A stretch of 18,370 nucleotides of DNA, from positions 1 through 18,370 of the forward strand of contig JBGVFN010000014.1 of the NCBI GenBank assembly GCA_045121095.1. Reading direction: 5' to 3'. This DNA is from TWA4 sp045121095 (GTDB lineage: Bacteria > Bacillota > Clostridia > Lachnospirales > Lachnospiraceae). The position numbers and the translations under genes are program-made. The notes under the pieces were generated by a model, which was not told the origin of the DNA, searched no databases, and saw only the letters and a list, made by a program, of their open reading frames with translations. Numbering within the stretch: the first letter of the stretch is position 1; every line of letters begins with the position of its first letter. Positions 5,840-13,354 of the stretch are shown piece by piece.

Positions 5840-8308
5840 ATGAACAGCAGATTTACAGATAAAGCAAAATCCGCAATTGGTCATGCCAGAGCAGCAGCTT
5901 CTCTGCTGCAGCATGGCTATGTGGGAACCGAACATCTTTTAATCGGCTTGCTGCAGGAAACGGAAGGTGTTGCTTCCATGGTGCTGCAGGCCAACGGGGT
6001 GGAGGAAGACCGGCTGATCGGGCTGGTCAGCCAGCTGATTACCCCCGTAAGCGGTGTCAGCACCCAGGAAATTGGCAGTTACAGCCCACGGGCCCAGTAT
6101 GTGTTAAATAACAGTGCCCGTGAAGCCAACCGTTTTCAGTCCCAGCTGATCGGAACCGAACATATTCTAATGGCCATGATCAAAGACAGTGATTGTGTTG
6201 CCACCCGCCTGCTTAATACCATGCATGTGAAAATTCGTAAATTATATACGGATCTTCTTCAGGCCATGGGCGAGGACGGCGGCAGCTATCGGGAAGAACT
6301 GGAGCGCCAGAATACGGGCCGCGGACAGAGCAGCAATACTCCGACTCTGGATAATTACAGCAGAGATTTAACTGCCATGGCAAGAGAAGGAAAGCTGGAC
6401 CCGGTAATCGGCAGAGAACATGAAATTAACCGTGTGATTCAGATCCTGAGCCGCAGAACGAAAAATAATCCCTGTCTGATCGGCGAGCCTGGTGTTGGTA
6501 AAACTGCCATTGCAGAAGGTCTGGCAGCAGCCATCGCAGCGGGTGATATTCCGGATACCGTGAAAAATAAACGGGTACTGACTCTGGATATTTCCGGTAT
6601 GGTAGCCGGTTCCAAATATCGTGGCGAGTTTGAAGAGCGTATTAAAAATGTGCTGGAAGAAGTGCGCCGTGATGGCAATGTACTGCTTTTTATTGATGAA
6701 ATTCATACCATCATCGGTGCCGGCGGTGCAGAAGGTGCCATTGATGCTTCCAATATTATGAAGCCTTCTCTGGCCCGGGGCGAATTACAGCTGATCGGTG
6801 CCACTACTATTGATGAATATCGTAAATATATTGAAAAAGATGCGGCTCTGGAGCGTCGTTTCCAGCCAGTTCAGGTGGAAGAACCCTCTGAGGATGAGAC
6901 ATTTGAGATTTTAAAAGGACTGCGCCACCGCTATGAGGAACATCATAAAGTAACTATTACAGATGATGCTTTATGGGCTGCAGTAAAATTATCTGCCCGC
7001 TATATCAATGACCGTTTCCTTCCTGACAAGGCCATCGATTTAATTGATGAAGCTTCTTCCAAAATCCGTCTTGGTGCCTACGTAGCACCGCCGGAACTGG
7101 AAAGTCTGGAACGGGAGATTGAGTCTCTGAATCAGGAAAAGGAAAAAGTTATTCAGGAAGAGGCTTATGAAAGAGCCGGAGAAATTAAACAGAAGCAGAC
7201 CGAGCTGCGCAAGCGCCAGAGTGAACTGAAGGAAGCATGGGAAAAAGAGAAAAAAGAAGCTTCCCTGACCGTTGGTGAAAATGATATTGCCGGTGTGGTT
7301 TCCCAGTGGACGAAAATTCCGGTACAGAAATTAGAAGAAACCGAAGCAGAACGTCTGATGAATCTGGAAAAAATCCTTCATGACCGGGTAATCAGCCAGG
7401 ATAAGGCGGTATCCGCAGTAGCGCGGGCTATCCGCCGCGGCCGTGTGGGCTTAAAAGATCCCAACCGCCCCATCGGTTCCTTCCTGTTTTTAGGCCCCAC
7501 CGGTGTGGGTAAAACCGAGCTTTCCAAAGCTCTGGCCCAGGCATTATTTGGCACAGAAAATGCCCTGATCCGCGTTGATATGTCTGAATATATGGAAAAA
7601 CACAGTGTTTCCAAGCTGGTTGGTTCACCGCCCGGATATGTGGGATATGAAGAAGGCGGGCAGCTCAGCGAAAAAGTACGCCGTAACCCTTATTCCGTCA
7701 TTTTATTTGACGAAATCGAAAAAGCGCATCCGGATGTATTTAACACCCTGCTGCAGGTGCTGGATGACGGACACATTACCGACTCTCAGGGCCGGAAGAT
7801 CGACTTCAAGAACACGGTTATTATCATGACCTCCAATGCGGGTGCCATGCGGATTGTGGAACCGAAGCAGCTGGGATTTATTACCGCTGTTTCTGAGGAA
7901 GAAACCTACGAATCCATGAAACAGAACGTAATGGAAGAAGTAAACCGCATGTTTAAGCCGGAATTTTTGAACCGTATCGATGAAACCATCGTATTCCATT
8001 CTCTGAATCGGGATGCAGTCAGCAAGATTATGGAACTGATGCTGGCTTCCATCAATAAGCGGACAAAAGCGCAGATGAATCTGACCATTCAGCTGGATGA
8101 CGCAGCCCGTCAGGTGCTCATGGACAAAGGCTATGACCAGAAATACGGTGCAAGACCCCTTCGCCGGACCATTCAAAATGAGCTGGAAGACATGCTGGCA
8201 GAAGAGATTTTGTTAGGAAAAGTAAAGGCCGGAGATACGGTGGAGATTACTGCAGCAGACGGTGCATTAAAGCTGAAAGAAGCAGATGTGCAGGAAGTTC
8301 CGGTATAG
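5840..8308 (+). CDS. clpC: ClpC, AAA+ unfoldase subunit of the ClpCP protease
   Basis: The product is 822 residues, full length. Two Clp-N repeats occupy about 1-145. The first AAA+ module has Walker A GEPGVGKT at 215-222 and Walker B VLLFIDEIH at 281-289. The UVR-containing M-domain coiled coil, the docking site for adaptors such as McsB and MecA, spans about 420-475. The second AAA+ module has GPTGVGKT at 552-559 and VILFDEIEKAH at 620-630. LGF at 678-680 is the ClpP-docking loop. GGAGG lies about 10 nt before the ATG. It is the effector of the operon: it unfolds substrates, including arginine-phosphorylated ones, and feeds them to ClpP, encoded elsewhere. Confidence 0.96.
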   Translation: MNSRFTDKAKSAIGHARAAASLLQHGYVGTEHLLIGLLQETEGVASMVLQANGVEEDRLIGLVSQLITPVSGVSTQEIGSYSPRAQYVLNNSAREANRFQSQLIGTEHILMAMIKDSDCVATRLLNTMHVKIRKLYTDLLQAMGEDGGSYREELERQNTGRGQSSNTPTLDNYSRDLTAMAREGKLDPVIGREHEINRVIQILSRRTKNNPCLIGEPGVGKTAIAEGLAAAIAAGDIPDTVKNKRVLTLDISGMVAGSKYRGEFEERIKNVLEEVRRDGNVLLFIDEIHTIIGAGGAEGAIDASNIMKPSLARGELQLIGATTIDEYRKYIEKDAALERRFQPVQVEEPSEDETFEILKGLRHRYEEHHKVTITDDALWAAVKLSARYINDRFLPDKAIDLIDEASSKIRLGAYVAPPELESLEREIESLNQEKEKVIQEEAYERAGEIKQKQTELRKRQSELKEAWEKEKKEASLTVGENDIAGVVSQWTKIPVQKLEETEAERLMNLEKILHDRVISQDKAVSAVARAIRRGRVGLKDPNRPIGSFLFLGPTGVGKTELSKALAQALFGTENALIRVDMSEYMEKHSVSKLVGSPPGYVGYEEGGQLSEKVRRNPYSVILFDEIEKAHPDVFNTLLQVLDDGHITDSQGRKIDFKNTVIIMTSNAGAMRIVEPKQLGFITAVSEEETYESMKQNVMEEVNRMFKPEFLNRIDETIVFHSLNRDAVSKIMELMLASINKRTKAQMNLTIQLDDAARQVLMDKGYDQKYGARPLRRTIQNELEDMLAEEILLGKVKAGDTVEITAADGALKLKEADVQEVPV

Positions 8309-8327
8309 AATTTTTAAAAAGGATAGC

Positions 8328-8356
8328 TTGCAACTTTACACAAGTTATATTATACT
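8328..8356 (+). promoter_or_regulatory. Promoter for the small beta-rich gene and radA
   Basis: TTGCAA (8328-8333), 17 bp, TATACT (8351-8356). A second -10-like TATAAT at 8370-8375 has no good -35 partner. Confidence 0.5.
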
Positions 8357-8377
8357 GAAACTACCATGATATAATAT

Positions 8378-8398
8378 CCCGCCCTTTTTGAGGGCGGG
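8378..8398 (+). repeat. GC-rich hairpin between clpC and the next gene
   Basis: CCCGCCCT and AGGGCGGG form a perfect 8-bp stem with a TTTTG loop. It lacks a following T-run, so it is either a poor clpC terminator, an mRNA-stabilising 3' end, or a 5' structure of the downstream transcript. Confidence 0.5.
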
Positions 8399-8425
8399 AG
8401 TGGATAACGATAGGAGGACATGAAG

Positions 8426-8833
8426 ATGTCAGCAGTTAAAGAATTATTACGTGCGGAAAGCGATGGAAGCATCAGTTTTGGCGATTATACACTGGCAGCA
8501 AAGACAAAACTGCCTGGTTTTGAACACAAGGGTGACCAGTATTATGTAAAAACTTATGCGGAAAGCACACATCTGGAGAAAAATGGTATGTTCGTATACG
8601 ATTCCGTTCCCGGAACCGCAGTAACCGGTTTTATGGTAACAGAAGATGGTGCGAAATTCACAGTAGAAGGTGACAAGGACGCTCAGATTACTCTGGAACT
8701 GGCAGCAAAAGAAACCTACACCATTTATTATGATGAAAAAGCAGTAGGTCAGATGACTACCAATGGCTCCGGCAAACTGGTTATCAGCGTAGCACTTGGC
8801 GAAGCACCTGTACTGGTAGAAGTACGTAAGTAA
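8426..8833 (+). CDS. Small conserved beta-rich protein next to radA
   Basis: The product is 135 residues, soluble, with no signal peptide, and composed of predicted beta strands alternating with charged turns (for example FVYDSVPGTAVTGF and QITLELAAKETYTIYY). I chose ATG 8426 because AGGAGG (8412-8417) is 8 nt upstream; the ATG at 8420 would be only 2 nt from it. I recall similar proteins in Lachnospiraceae, sometimes named 'endosialidase', but no glycosidase motif is visible and that name should not be trusted. It probably shares a transcript with radA, 26 bp downstream. Function unknown. Confidence 0.75.
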   Translation: MSAVKELLRAESDGSISFGDYTLAAKTKLPGFEHKGDQYYVKTYAESTHLEKNGMFVYDSVPGTAVTGFMVTEDGAKFTVEGDKDAQITLELAAKETYTIYYDEKAVGQMTTNGSGKLVISVALGEAPVLVEVRK

Positions 8834-8859
8834 TACATAGGTGAGTAGTACATAAATAT

Positions 8860-10257
8860 ATGGCAAAATCAAAAACAACTGTATTTTTTTGTAAATCATG
8901 TGGTTTTGAGTCAACGAAATGGCTGGGACAATGCCCTGGCTGCCGGGAGTGGAATACCTTTACAGAAGCTCCTGCGGCGAAGGCATCCAAAAGCCGCGGA
9001 TTAAGTCAGAATCCCCGAAATTCCGGTATTGCCGGTATTATGGGCGGGGACAATGATGCGGTTCGTCTGGAAGAGATTGATATGACTCATCAGCCTCGTA
9101 TGGATGCAGGAAGTACGGAACTGAACCGGGTACTGGGCGGAGGCATTGTACCCGGTTCCCTTATTCTGGTGGGCGGTGATCCGGGTATCGGCAAATCCAC
9201 CCTGCTTTTGCAGACCTGCAGACAGCTGGCCGCATCAGGGAGAAAGGTTCTGTACATTTCCGGGGAGGAATCTCTGGCACAGATCCGTATGAGAGCAGAC
9301 CGGATTGGTCGTTTCACAGGTAATTTATCATTTTATTGTGAAACCGATCTGGATATTATAGAAGAAAAACTTTCCCTGTGGAAACCGGAAGTGGTGATCA
9401 TCGACTCCATTCAGACCATGTACCGGGAAGAAGTATCCGCCGTACCCGGCAGTGTCAGCCAGGTAAGAGAGTCCACAGCGGTGTTAATGCGCATTGCAAA
9501 AGGGCTGGGAATCGCTATTTTTATTGTAGGTCATGTAACCAAGGAAGGCACGGTGGCAGGCCCCAGAATTCTGGAACACATGGTAGATACCGTGCTGTAT
9601 TTTGAGGGCGACCGTATGGCAGCTTACCGTATTCTGCGGGCTGTAAAAAACCGATTCGGTTCAACCAATGAAATTGGCGTATTTGAAATGGGGGAAAGCG
9701 GGCTGATGGAGGTTGCCAATCCTTCCGAATATATGTTAAATGGCCGGCCGGAGGGCGCCAGCGGGTCGGTGGTGACCTGCACCATGGAGGGAACCCGTCC
9801 CATTCTTTCTGAAGTACAGGCACTGGTGTGCCGCACCAACTTTGGTATGCCAAGACGGACCGCAGCAGGCACGGATTTTAACCGGGTTAATCTGCTTATG
9901 GCAGTTCTGGAAAAACGCCTCGGTCTGGCCCTGGGCCAGTGTGATGCCTACGTCAACATTGCCGGAGGGATGAGGATCTCTGAACCCTCCATTGACCTGG
10001 CAATCGTGGCGGCCATTTTATCCAGTTATCAAGACCGTGTTATCGATTCCCATACCATGATTTTCGGTGAAGTTGGACTGGCAGGAGAAGTACGTGCGGT
10101 CAGCATGGTACAGCAGCGGGTAGACGAAGCAGTAAAATTGGGATTTACCACCTGTATCCTGCCAAAAGTTAATCTGGCAAGATTGAAAAAACCGGAAGGA
10201 ATCCGATTAATTGGAATCTCCGGAGTAGGAGAATTGCTGCCGCGGAGAAATTCCTGA
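8860..10257 (+). CDS. radA: RadA/Sms, DNA repair ATPase
   Basis: The product is 465 residues, typical length. The N-terminal zinc finger has CKSC (11-14) and CPGC (25-28). The RecA-like ATPase has Walker A GDPGIGKS (106-113) and a Walker B region at VVIIDSIQTM. The RadA-specific KNRFG motif is at 263-267. The C-terminal third is the Lon-protease-like domain (LGQCDAYVNIAGGMRISEPSIDLAIVAAILSS region), which is non-proteolytic in this family. RadA processes recombination intermediates and drives branch migration with RecA. The ribosome binding site AGGTGAG is about 14 nt from the ATG, rather far. radA next to mcsAB-clpC is a common Firmicutes arrangement. Confidence 0.95.
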   Translation: MAKSKTTVFFCKSCGFESTKWLGQCPGCREWNTFTEAPAAKASKSRGLSQNPRNSGIAGIMGGDNDAVRLEEIDMTHQPRMDAGSTELNRVLGGGIVPGSLILVGGDPGIGKSTLLLQTCRQLAASGRKVLYISGEESLAQIRMRADRIGRFTGNLSFYCETDLDIIEEKLSLWKPEVVIIDSIQTMYREEVSAVPGSVSQVRESTAVLMRIAKGLGIAIFIVGHVTKEGTVAGPRILEHMVDTVLYFEGDRMAAYRILRAVKNRFGSTNEIGVFEMGESGLMEVANPSEYMLNGRPEGASGSVVTCTMEGTRPILSEVQALVCRTNFGMPRRTAAGTDFNRVNLLMAVLEKRLGLALGQCDAYVNIAGGMRISEPSIDLAIVAAILSSYQDRVIDSHTMIFGEVGLAGEVRAVSMVQQRVDEAVKLGFTTCILPKVNLARLKKPEGIRLIGISGVGELLPRRNS

Positions 10258-10278
10258 AATTCCCGAAATTATTGTAAT

Positions 10279-10297
10279 AGTTCAGCTTTGCTGAACT
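10279..10297 (+). terminator. Hairpin after radA
   Basis: AGTTCAGC-TTT-GCTGAACT is a perfect 8-bp stem 21 bp past the radA stop. The tail GTCTTG is only weakly T-rich. Confidence 0.45.
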
Positions 10298-10323
10298 GTC
10301 TTGAATAAATTCAGCAAGTATTC

Positions 10324-10344
10324 ATAATTTTCTTCGAAAATTAT
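10324..10344. repeat. AT-rich perfect inverted repeat upstream of tRNA-Trp
   Basis: ATAATTTTC-TTC-GAAAATTAT has 9-bp arms and no T-run after it. It sits 24 bp before the tRNA promoter and could be an operator or an mRNA end structure. Confidence 0.4.
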
Positions 10345-10367
10345 TCCTGAAAAAAGAAAATAAAAGG

Positions 10368-10396
10368 TTGACATTATTACCCGGCTGTGCTATTAT
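10368..10396 (+). promoter_or_regulatory. Promoter of tRNA-Trp
   Basis: TTGACA (10368-10373), 17 bp, TATTAT (10391-10396). A small hairpin, GTCGGG/CCCGAC, lies between the start site and the tRNA. Confidence 0.75.
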
Positions 10397-10426
10397 ATCA
10401 CAGTCGGGTTTGAGCCCGACAGGTAC

Positions 10427-10497
10427 AGGGGTGTAGTTCATCGGTAGAATGGCGGTCTCCAAAACCTCAGAGAAAGGTTCGACTCCTTTCACCCCTG
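10427..10497 (+). tRNA. tRNA-Trp (anticodon CCA)
   Basis: The acceptor AGGGGTG pairs fully with CACCCCT. D arm GTTC/GAAT, anticodon loop CTCCAAA (anticodon CCA), and T arm AAAGG-TTCGACT-CCTTT are all present. CCA is not encoded. The anticodon stem GCGGT/ACCTC has a C-U mismatch at 28-42. Its 3' end overlaps, antisense, the last codons of the serine recombinase, so this is the probable left junction of the mobile element. Confidence 0.9.
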
Positions 10498-12000
10498 CTC
10501 GAATGGAACCATCCGAACACAGGGTTCCATTTTTTTTGTATTTTCGATGTCGAAATTAAGCTGACCGCGACTGTTGTCCTCCGGATTGCAATAGTTATAC
10601 ACAATGGTAAGACTTGCATCCTGCAGATAGATGGCATGGATGAAAGTGTTGATCAGTTTAATCTGAAATGCAGGATCTTCGATATCACCATTTTTGAAAC
10701 AGTATAGCCAGTATTTGACTTGTTCTTCAGTCAATGCTGGTTTTTTTATTTCTGCTATAGCCATTTCAGTTTTTAATTCAGATTTTCGATTCTCCAATTC
10801 AATCATTCTGTCCCTGGTTGTTTCTGTGATAATTCCCATTTCAATTGCACGCATCAAATTTGCCAGAGCTTTTTCTACTTCTTTCATCTGTTTTTTGAGA
10901 GATTCCAGCAGCAGGTTGGATTCGTCCAAGGACTGTATTTCCACAACTTTTTTGGCCAGACAGTCAATCAGATCAGGCTGCAGTACATCAGATATGGTAA
11001 CTTGCATAACAACGGCCTCCAGAAATTCTTTTCTATAATTTTTCTGTGAGCAGGATACCCCTTTTTTACGATGTTTCTTCGTTGCACACTTATAGTAGTA
11101 ATAAGTATTTCCGGATCTGCTGGTGCCTGAATCACCGATGATTGTGTTATTGCAGTGTCCACAGAATATTTTTCCCGTTAGTAAATATTCAACTGGAGCA
11201 GTGGTTTTATTTTTAGAACGGTTTCTGCAGTTCATTTTCAGGATTTCCTGAACCTTTTCAAACAAGGGAAGAGCTATAATAGGTTCTATCACTCCGTTTA
11301 CCACTATTTCGCCATATCGATATATACCAGCATATTTCTCATTGCGTAACATCTGGTAAATTGATTTATCTGTAAAATCAGTACCTCGGGCGGTACGGTA
11401 TCCCCTTTTGTTCAGATCCTCTGCAATTACTCTGGCAACTTCGCCGTTTGAATAGCGTTCAAAAATTTCTTTTACTGCAGCAGCTCCGACAGGGTCAATG
11501 ACATATTTTTTGTTAACAATATTGTAGCCAGTCAGTTTATTGCCGCCCAGGACGTGTCCCTTCAGCATGGATTCACGAAGCCCGCGGCGGACTTTTTGGG
11601 AAAGTTCAGCTGAATAGTATTCGGCCATCCCTTCCAAGAGCGATTCCAGGATGATTCCTTCCGGTCCATCCGGGATATGTTCTTTCGCATACATCAATTT
11701 CACACCGTGTTTTTTCAGTTTGACCTTATTCATGGCCAGCTCTTCACGGTTTCTGCCGAAACGGTCAATCTTCCAGACGATCACTGCGGTAAACTGCTTT
11801 CGTTCGCAATCATGCATCAGCCGGTTAAACTCAGATCGGTGTTCGAAGTCGGTACCTGATATGGACCGGTCAATGTAGGTATCAATTACCGTGATATCGT
11901 TTTTCTTTGCAAATTCCATACAGTCACGGATCTGTCCTTCGATAGATTGTTCTGTCTGATTCGGTCCATTGCTGTATCTTGCGTAAATTACTGCATTCAT
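10489..12000 (-). CDS. Large serine recombinase (site-specific integrase)
   Basis: The product is 503 residues. The N-terminal resolvase catalytic domain (about 1-145) has the nucleophile Ser10 in YARYSNG and the Arg pair in KIDRFGRN (R80, R83). The 'recombinase' DNA-binding domain covers about 160-270. A zinc ribbon uses C280, C283, C305 and C317, followed by a coiled coil at about 355-410. Such enzymes cut both strands at att sites and integrate or excise elements without tRNA homology. The ribosome binding site is AGGAG, about 9 nt before the ATG. The stop codon lies in the tRNA-Trp 3' end, and the tail MVPFEQG is encoded by tRNA and terminator DNA, so the C-terminus may differ between integrated and excised forms. 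Confidence 0.93.
   Translation of the reverse strand: MNAVIYARYSNGPNQTEQSIEGQIRDCMEFAKKNDITVIDTYIDRSISGTDFEHRSEFNRLMHDCERKQFTAVIVWKIDRFGRNREELAMNKVKLKKHGVKLMYAKEHIPDGPEGIILESLLEGMAEYYSAELSQKVRRGLRESMLKGHVLGGNKLTGYNIVNKKYVIDPVGAAAVKEIFERYSNGEVARVIAEDLNKRGYRTARGTDFTDKSIYQMLRNEKYAGIYRYGEIVVNGVIEPIIALPLFEKVQEILKMNCRNRSKNKTTAPVEYLLTGKIFCGHCNNTIIGDSGTSRSGNTYYYYKCATKKHRKKGVSCSQKNYRKEFLEAVVMQVTISDVLQPDLIDCLAKKVVEIQSLDESNLLLESLKKQMKEVEKALANLMRAIEMGIITETTRDRMIELENRKSELKTEMAIAEIKKPALTEEQVKYWLYCFKNGDIEDPAFQIKLINTFIHAIYLQDASLTIVYNYCNPEDNSRGQLNFDIENTKKMEPCVRMVPFEQG
10502..10538 (+). terminator. Terminator of tRNA-Trp, inside the recombinase 3' end
   Basis: AATGGAACC and GGTTCCATT form a 9-bp stem followed by a run of eight T. 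On the opposite strand the same bases are codons of the recombinase C-terminus. Confidence 0.85.
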
Positions 12001-12021
12001 ATATCATTCTCCTCTCAAAAT

Positions 12022-12067
12022 GGGTATAAAAATAACACCCAACCAGAAGTTCTGGTTGACTGGGTGT
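12022..12067 (-). terminator. Nested hairpin and T-run ahead of the recombinase
   Basis: Read on the minus strand, ACACCC...GGGTGT enclose AACCAGAA-C-TTCTGGTT with a 4-base bulge, and TATTTTTAT follows. This is a good intrinsic terminator just upstream of the recombinase ribosome binding site. It either ends transcripts from the right or attenuates recombinase expression. Confidence 0.55.
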
Positions 12068-12068
12068 C

Positions 12069-12120
12069 CAGCAAAATGATATATTGAATGTGTGTATATT
12101 TTTGGTATATCACTTTGCTG
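12069..12120. repeat. 15-bp imperfect inverted repeat upstream of the recombinase
   Basis: CAGCAAAATGATATA (12069-12083) and TATATCACTTTGCTG (12106-12120) are complementary at 14 of 15 positions around a 22-bp AT-rich centre. The size and symmetry fit a recombinase or regulator binding site. Confidence 0.6.
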
Positions 12121-12131
12121 ATATGCTTGCC

Positions 12132-12164
12132 GCTTCGGTGTTACCAGCACCGGAGCATTTTTTT
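12132..12164 (+). terminator. Plus-strand terminator in the recombinase upstream region
   Basis: GCTTCGGTG (12132-12140) pairs with CACCGGAGC (12148-12156), one G-U, followed by seven T. No plus-strand coding gene lies upstream, so it may end a short RNA. Confidence 0.55.
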
Positions 12165-12184
12165 AGATTTAAAATTAATAAATA

Positions 12185-12859
12185 TTACTCTTCTTCAAAG
12201 ATTTCTAAAGTTTTTCCATCACCAGACGGGAAATAAAGAGTGGCATTACTAGAATCTCCTACAGAATATTCTCCATATTCATCTACGTTAAAGAAAATAT
12301 CTTTTTGCACCATGCCGGCCAGTGCGTATACACCGGAATTATCGCTTTTATCACTATACAGAATCATACACCAATTGAAGTCATTTACACTTACGTAATT
12401 ATAATACCAGTCAGCAAGTGTTTCTTCTGTTACCTCAGAAGAGTTAATTTCGATAACGGAATACTCACCAATCTTTTCAGTACGAAGTCCATTCATAACA
12501 TCTTTAATTTGAGCATTATCATAAATGTGAGGTTCAGAAATAGTTTCATTTTCTGTAGAAGTTTCTTCTTCTGAACTTTCTTCAGCTGAATTTGCAGTTG
12601 TTGATTCAGTTTCAATTTCAGCTAAAAAAGTTTCAGCAGAACTTTCTACAACAGATTCACTTTGTTTTGATTCAGAGCTGTCTTTTGGTTCCTCTGGTGC
12701 AACTGCACAGATAACCAGATAGATTACAAATAAAACTACGGGCAGCAGAAGCAGAGATTTAGTAAATTGTTTCTTAATTGCTTTTACAACTATATAAATG
12801 ATAGATGCAAAGGTAGCCAGGAAAAAAATGCCGGCCAGAATGTTGAAAATGTCGTACAT
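12185..12859 (-). CDS. Membrane-anchored acidic protein of unknown function
   Basis: The product is 224 residues. Two hydrophobic segments (about 5-27 and 34-52) anchor the N-terminus. Residues about 55-110 are a Ser/Glu/Thr-rich linker with many acidic residues, like an extracellular stalk. The remaining ~115 residues form a small folded domain (ending YFPSGDGKTLEIFEEE) with aromatic-rich strands such as WYYNYVSVNDFNWCMILY. The ribosome binding site GAGGAGG is strong. It lies upstream of and in line with the recombinase but is separated by hairpins. I do not recognise the domain. A surface-exposed cargo protein is an inference. Confidence 0.7.
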   Translation of the reverse strand: MYDIFNILAGIFFLATFASIIYIVVKAIKKQFTKSLLLLPVVLFVIYLVICAVAPEEPKDSSESKQSESVVESSAETFLAEIETESTTANSAEESSEEETSTENETISEPHIYDNAQIKDVMNGLRTEKIGEYSVIEINSSEVTEETLADWYYNYVSVNDFNWCMILYSDKSDNSGVYALAGMVQKDIFFNVDEYGEYSVGDSSNATLYFPSGDGKTLEIFEEE

Positions 12860-12970
12860 TGATGTACCTCCTCATAAAGTAAATTTAGAGATTTTCCTCT
12901 CCATCTATATATACCAAAAAAACATCTAAAAGTATCGTTTTTTAAATAAAAAATACAATTTTGTACATAC

Positions 12971-12976
12971 TATAGT
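12971..12976 (+). promoter_or_regulatory. -10 box of the small HTH gene
   Basis: TATAGT ends four bases before the ATG, so transcription would begin at or next to the start codon. No good -35 is visible. TACAA-TT-TTGTA directly upstream could be an operator. Confidence 0.35.
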
Positions 12977-12980
12977 TACT

Positions 12981-13199
12981 ATGGAGATAAAAATCACTTA
13001 TTTAATTTATGAGAGGCGCAAGAAGCGCGGTCTTTCTATTCGTGCTTTGGAAAAACTGTCTGGTGTTAGTCATAGCCAAATCAACCGAATCGAAAATGGT
13101 GAGATGCATCCAACAGTGTATACTTTATGCTTGTTGGCTGTTGCTTTGGACACACAACCAGGTCATTTATACCGTATGTCCCTTATAAGGGATAAATAG
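12981..13199 (+). CDS. Small Xre-type HTH regulator
   Basis: The product is 72 residues, essentially one HTH domain (SIRALEKLSGVSHSQINRIE, about 22-41) of the Cro/C1 type with no extra domain. No ribosome binding site precedes the ATG and a -10-like box is four bases away, so the mRNA is probably leaderless. It is divergent from the membrane protein gene at 12859 and upstream of the SOS-boxed small ORF. A regulator of element genes is likely; its operator is not defined. Confidence 0.8.
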   Translation: MEIKITYLIYERRKKRGLSIRALEKLSGVSHSQINRIENGEMHPTVYTLCLLAVALDTQPGHLYRMSLIRDK

Positions 13200-13215
13200 C
13201 ACTAAAACCGTTACC

Positions 13216-13254
13216 TTTACCCCTCTTTTTGGGATTTATATATAGAGGGGTAAA
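13216..13254 (+). repeat. 10-bp perfect inverted repeat after the HTH gene
   Basis: TTTACCCCTC (13216-13225) pairs with GAGGGGTAAA (13245-13254) across a 19-nt loop. It starts 17 bp past the HTH stop. The T-run is in the loop, not after the stem, so it is an imperfect terminator or an operator. Confidence 0.5.
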
Positions 13255-13264
13255 TTTCCACGTA

Positions 13265-13293
13265 TTGACATACGAACAAATGTTTGCTAATAT
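13265..13293 (+). promoter_or_regulatory. Promoter of the 42-codon ORF
   Basis: TTGACA (13265-13270), 17 bp, TAATAT (13288-13293), with TGC just before the -10 as in extended -10 promoters. Confidence 0.6.
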
Positions 13294-13313
13294 ATTAGAC
13301 AAACACATGTTCA
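13273..13313 (+). promoter_or_regulatory. Two LexA/SOS-box-like sites
   Basis: CGAACAAATGTTTG (13273-13286) matches the Gram-positive SOS consensus CGAACRNRYGTTYC at 13 of 14 positions and lies between -35 and -10. CAAACACATGTTCA (13300-13313) matches at 12 of 14 and lies at the start site. Together they would block both polymerase binding and escape. Confidence 0.6.
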
Positions 13314-13354
13314 TGCATGCGTACCCCTACACTATAAAGATAGGAGGCGTACAT

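Noticed and set aside
6368..6706. Minus-strand ORFs inside clpC
   Set aside because: Antisense to highly conserved AAA+ coding sequence, without ribosome binding sites.
13229..13354. Longer N-terminus for the 42-codon ORF
   Set aside because: The extension would cover the promoter and both LexA-like boxes and lacks a ribosome binding site; AGGAGG points to ATG 13355.
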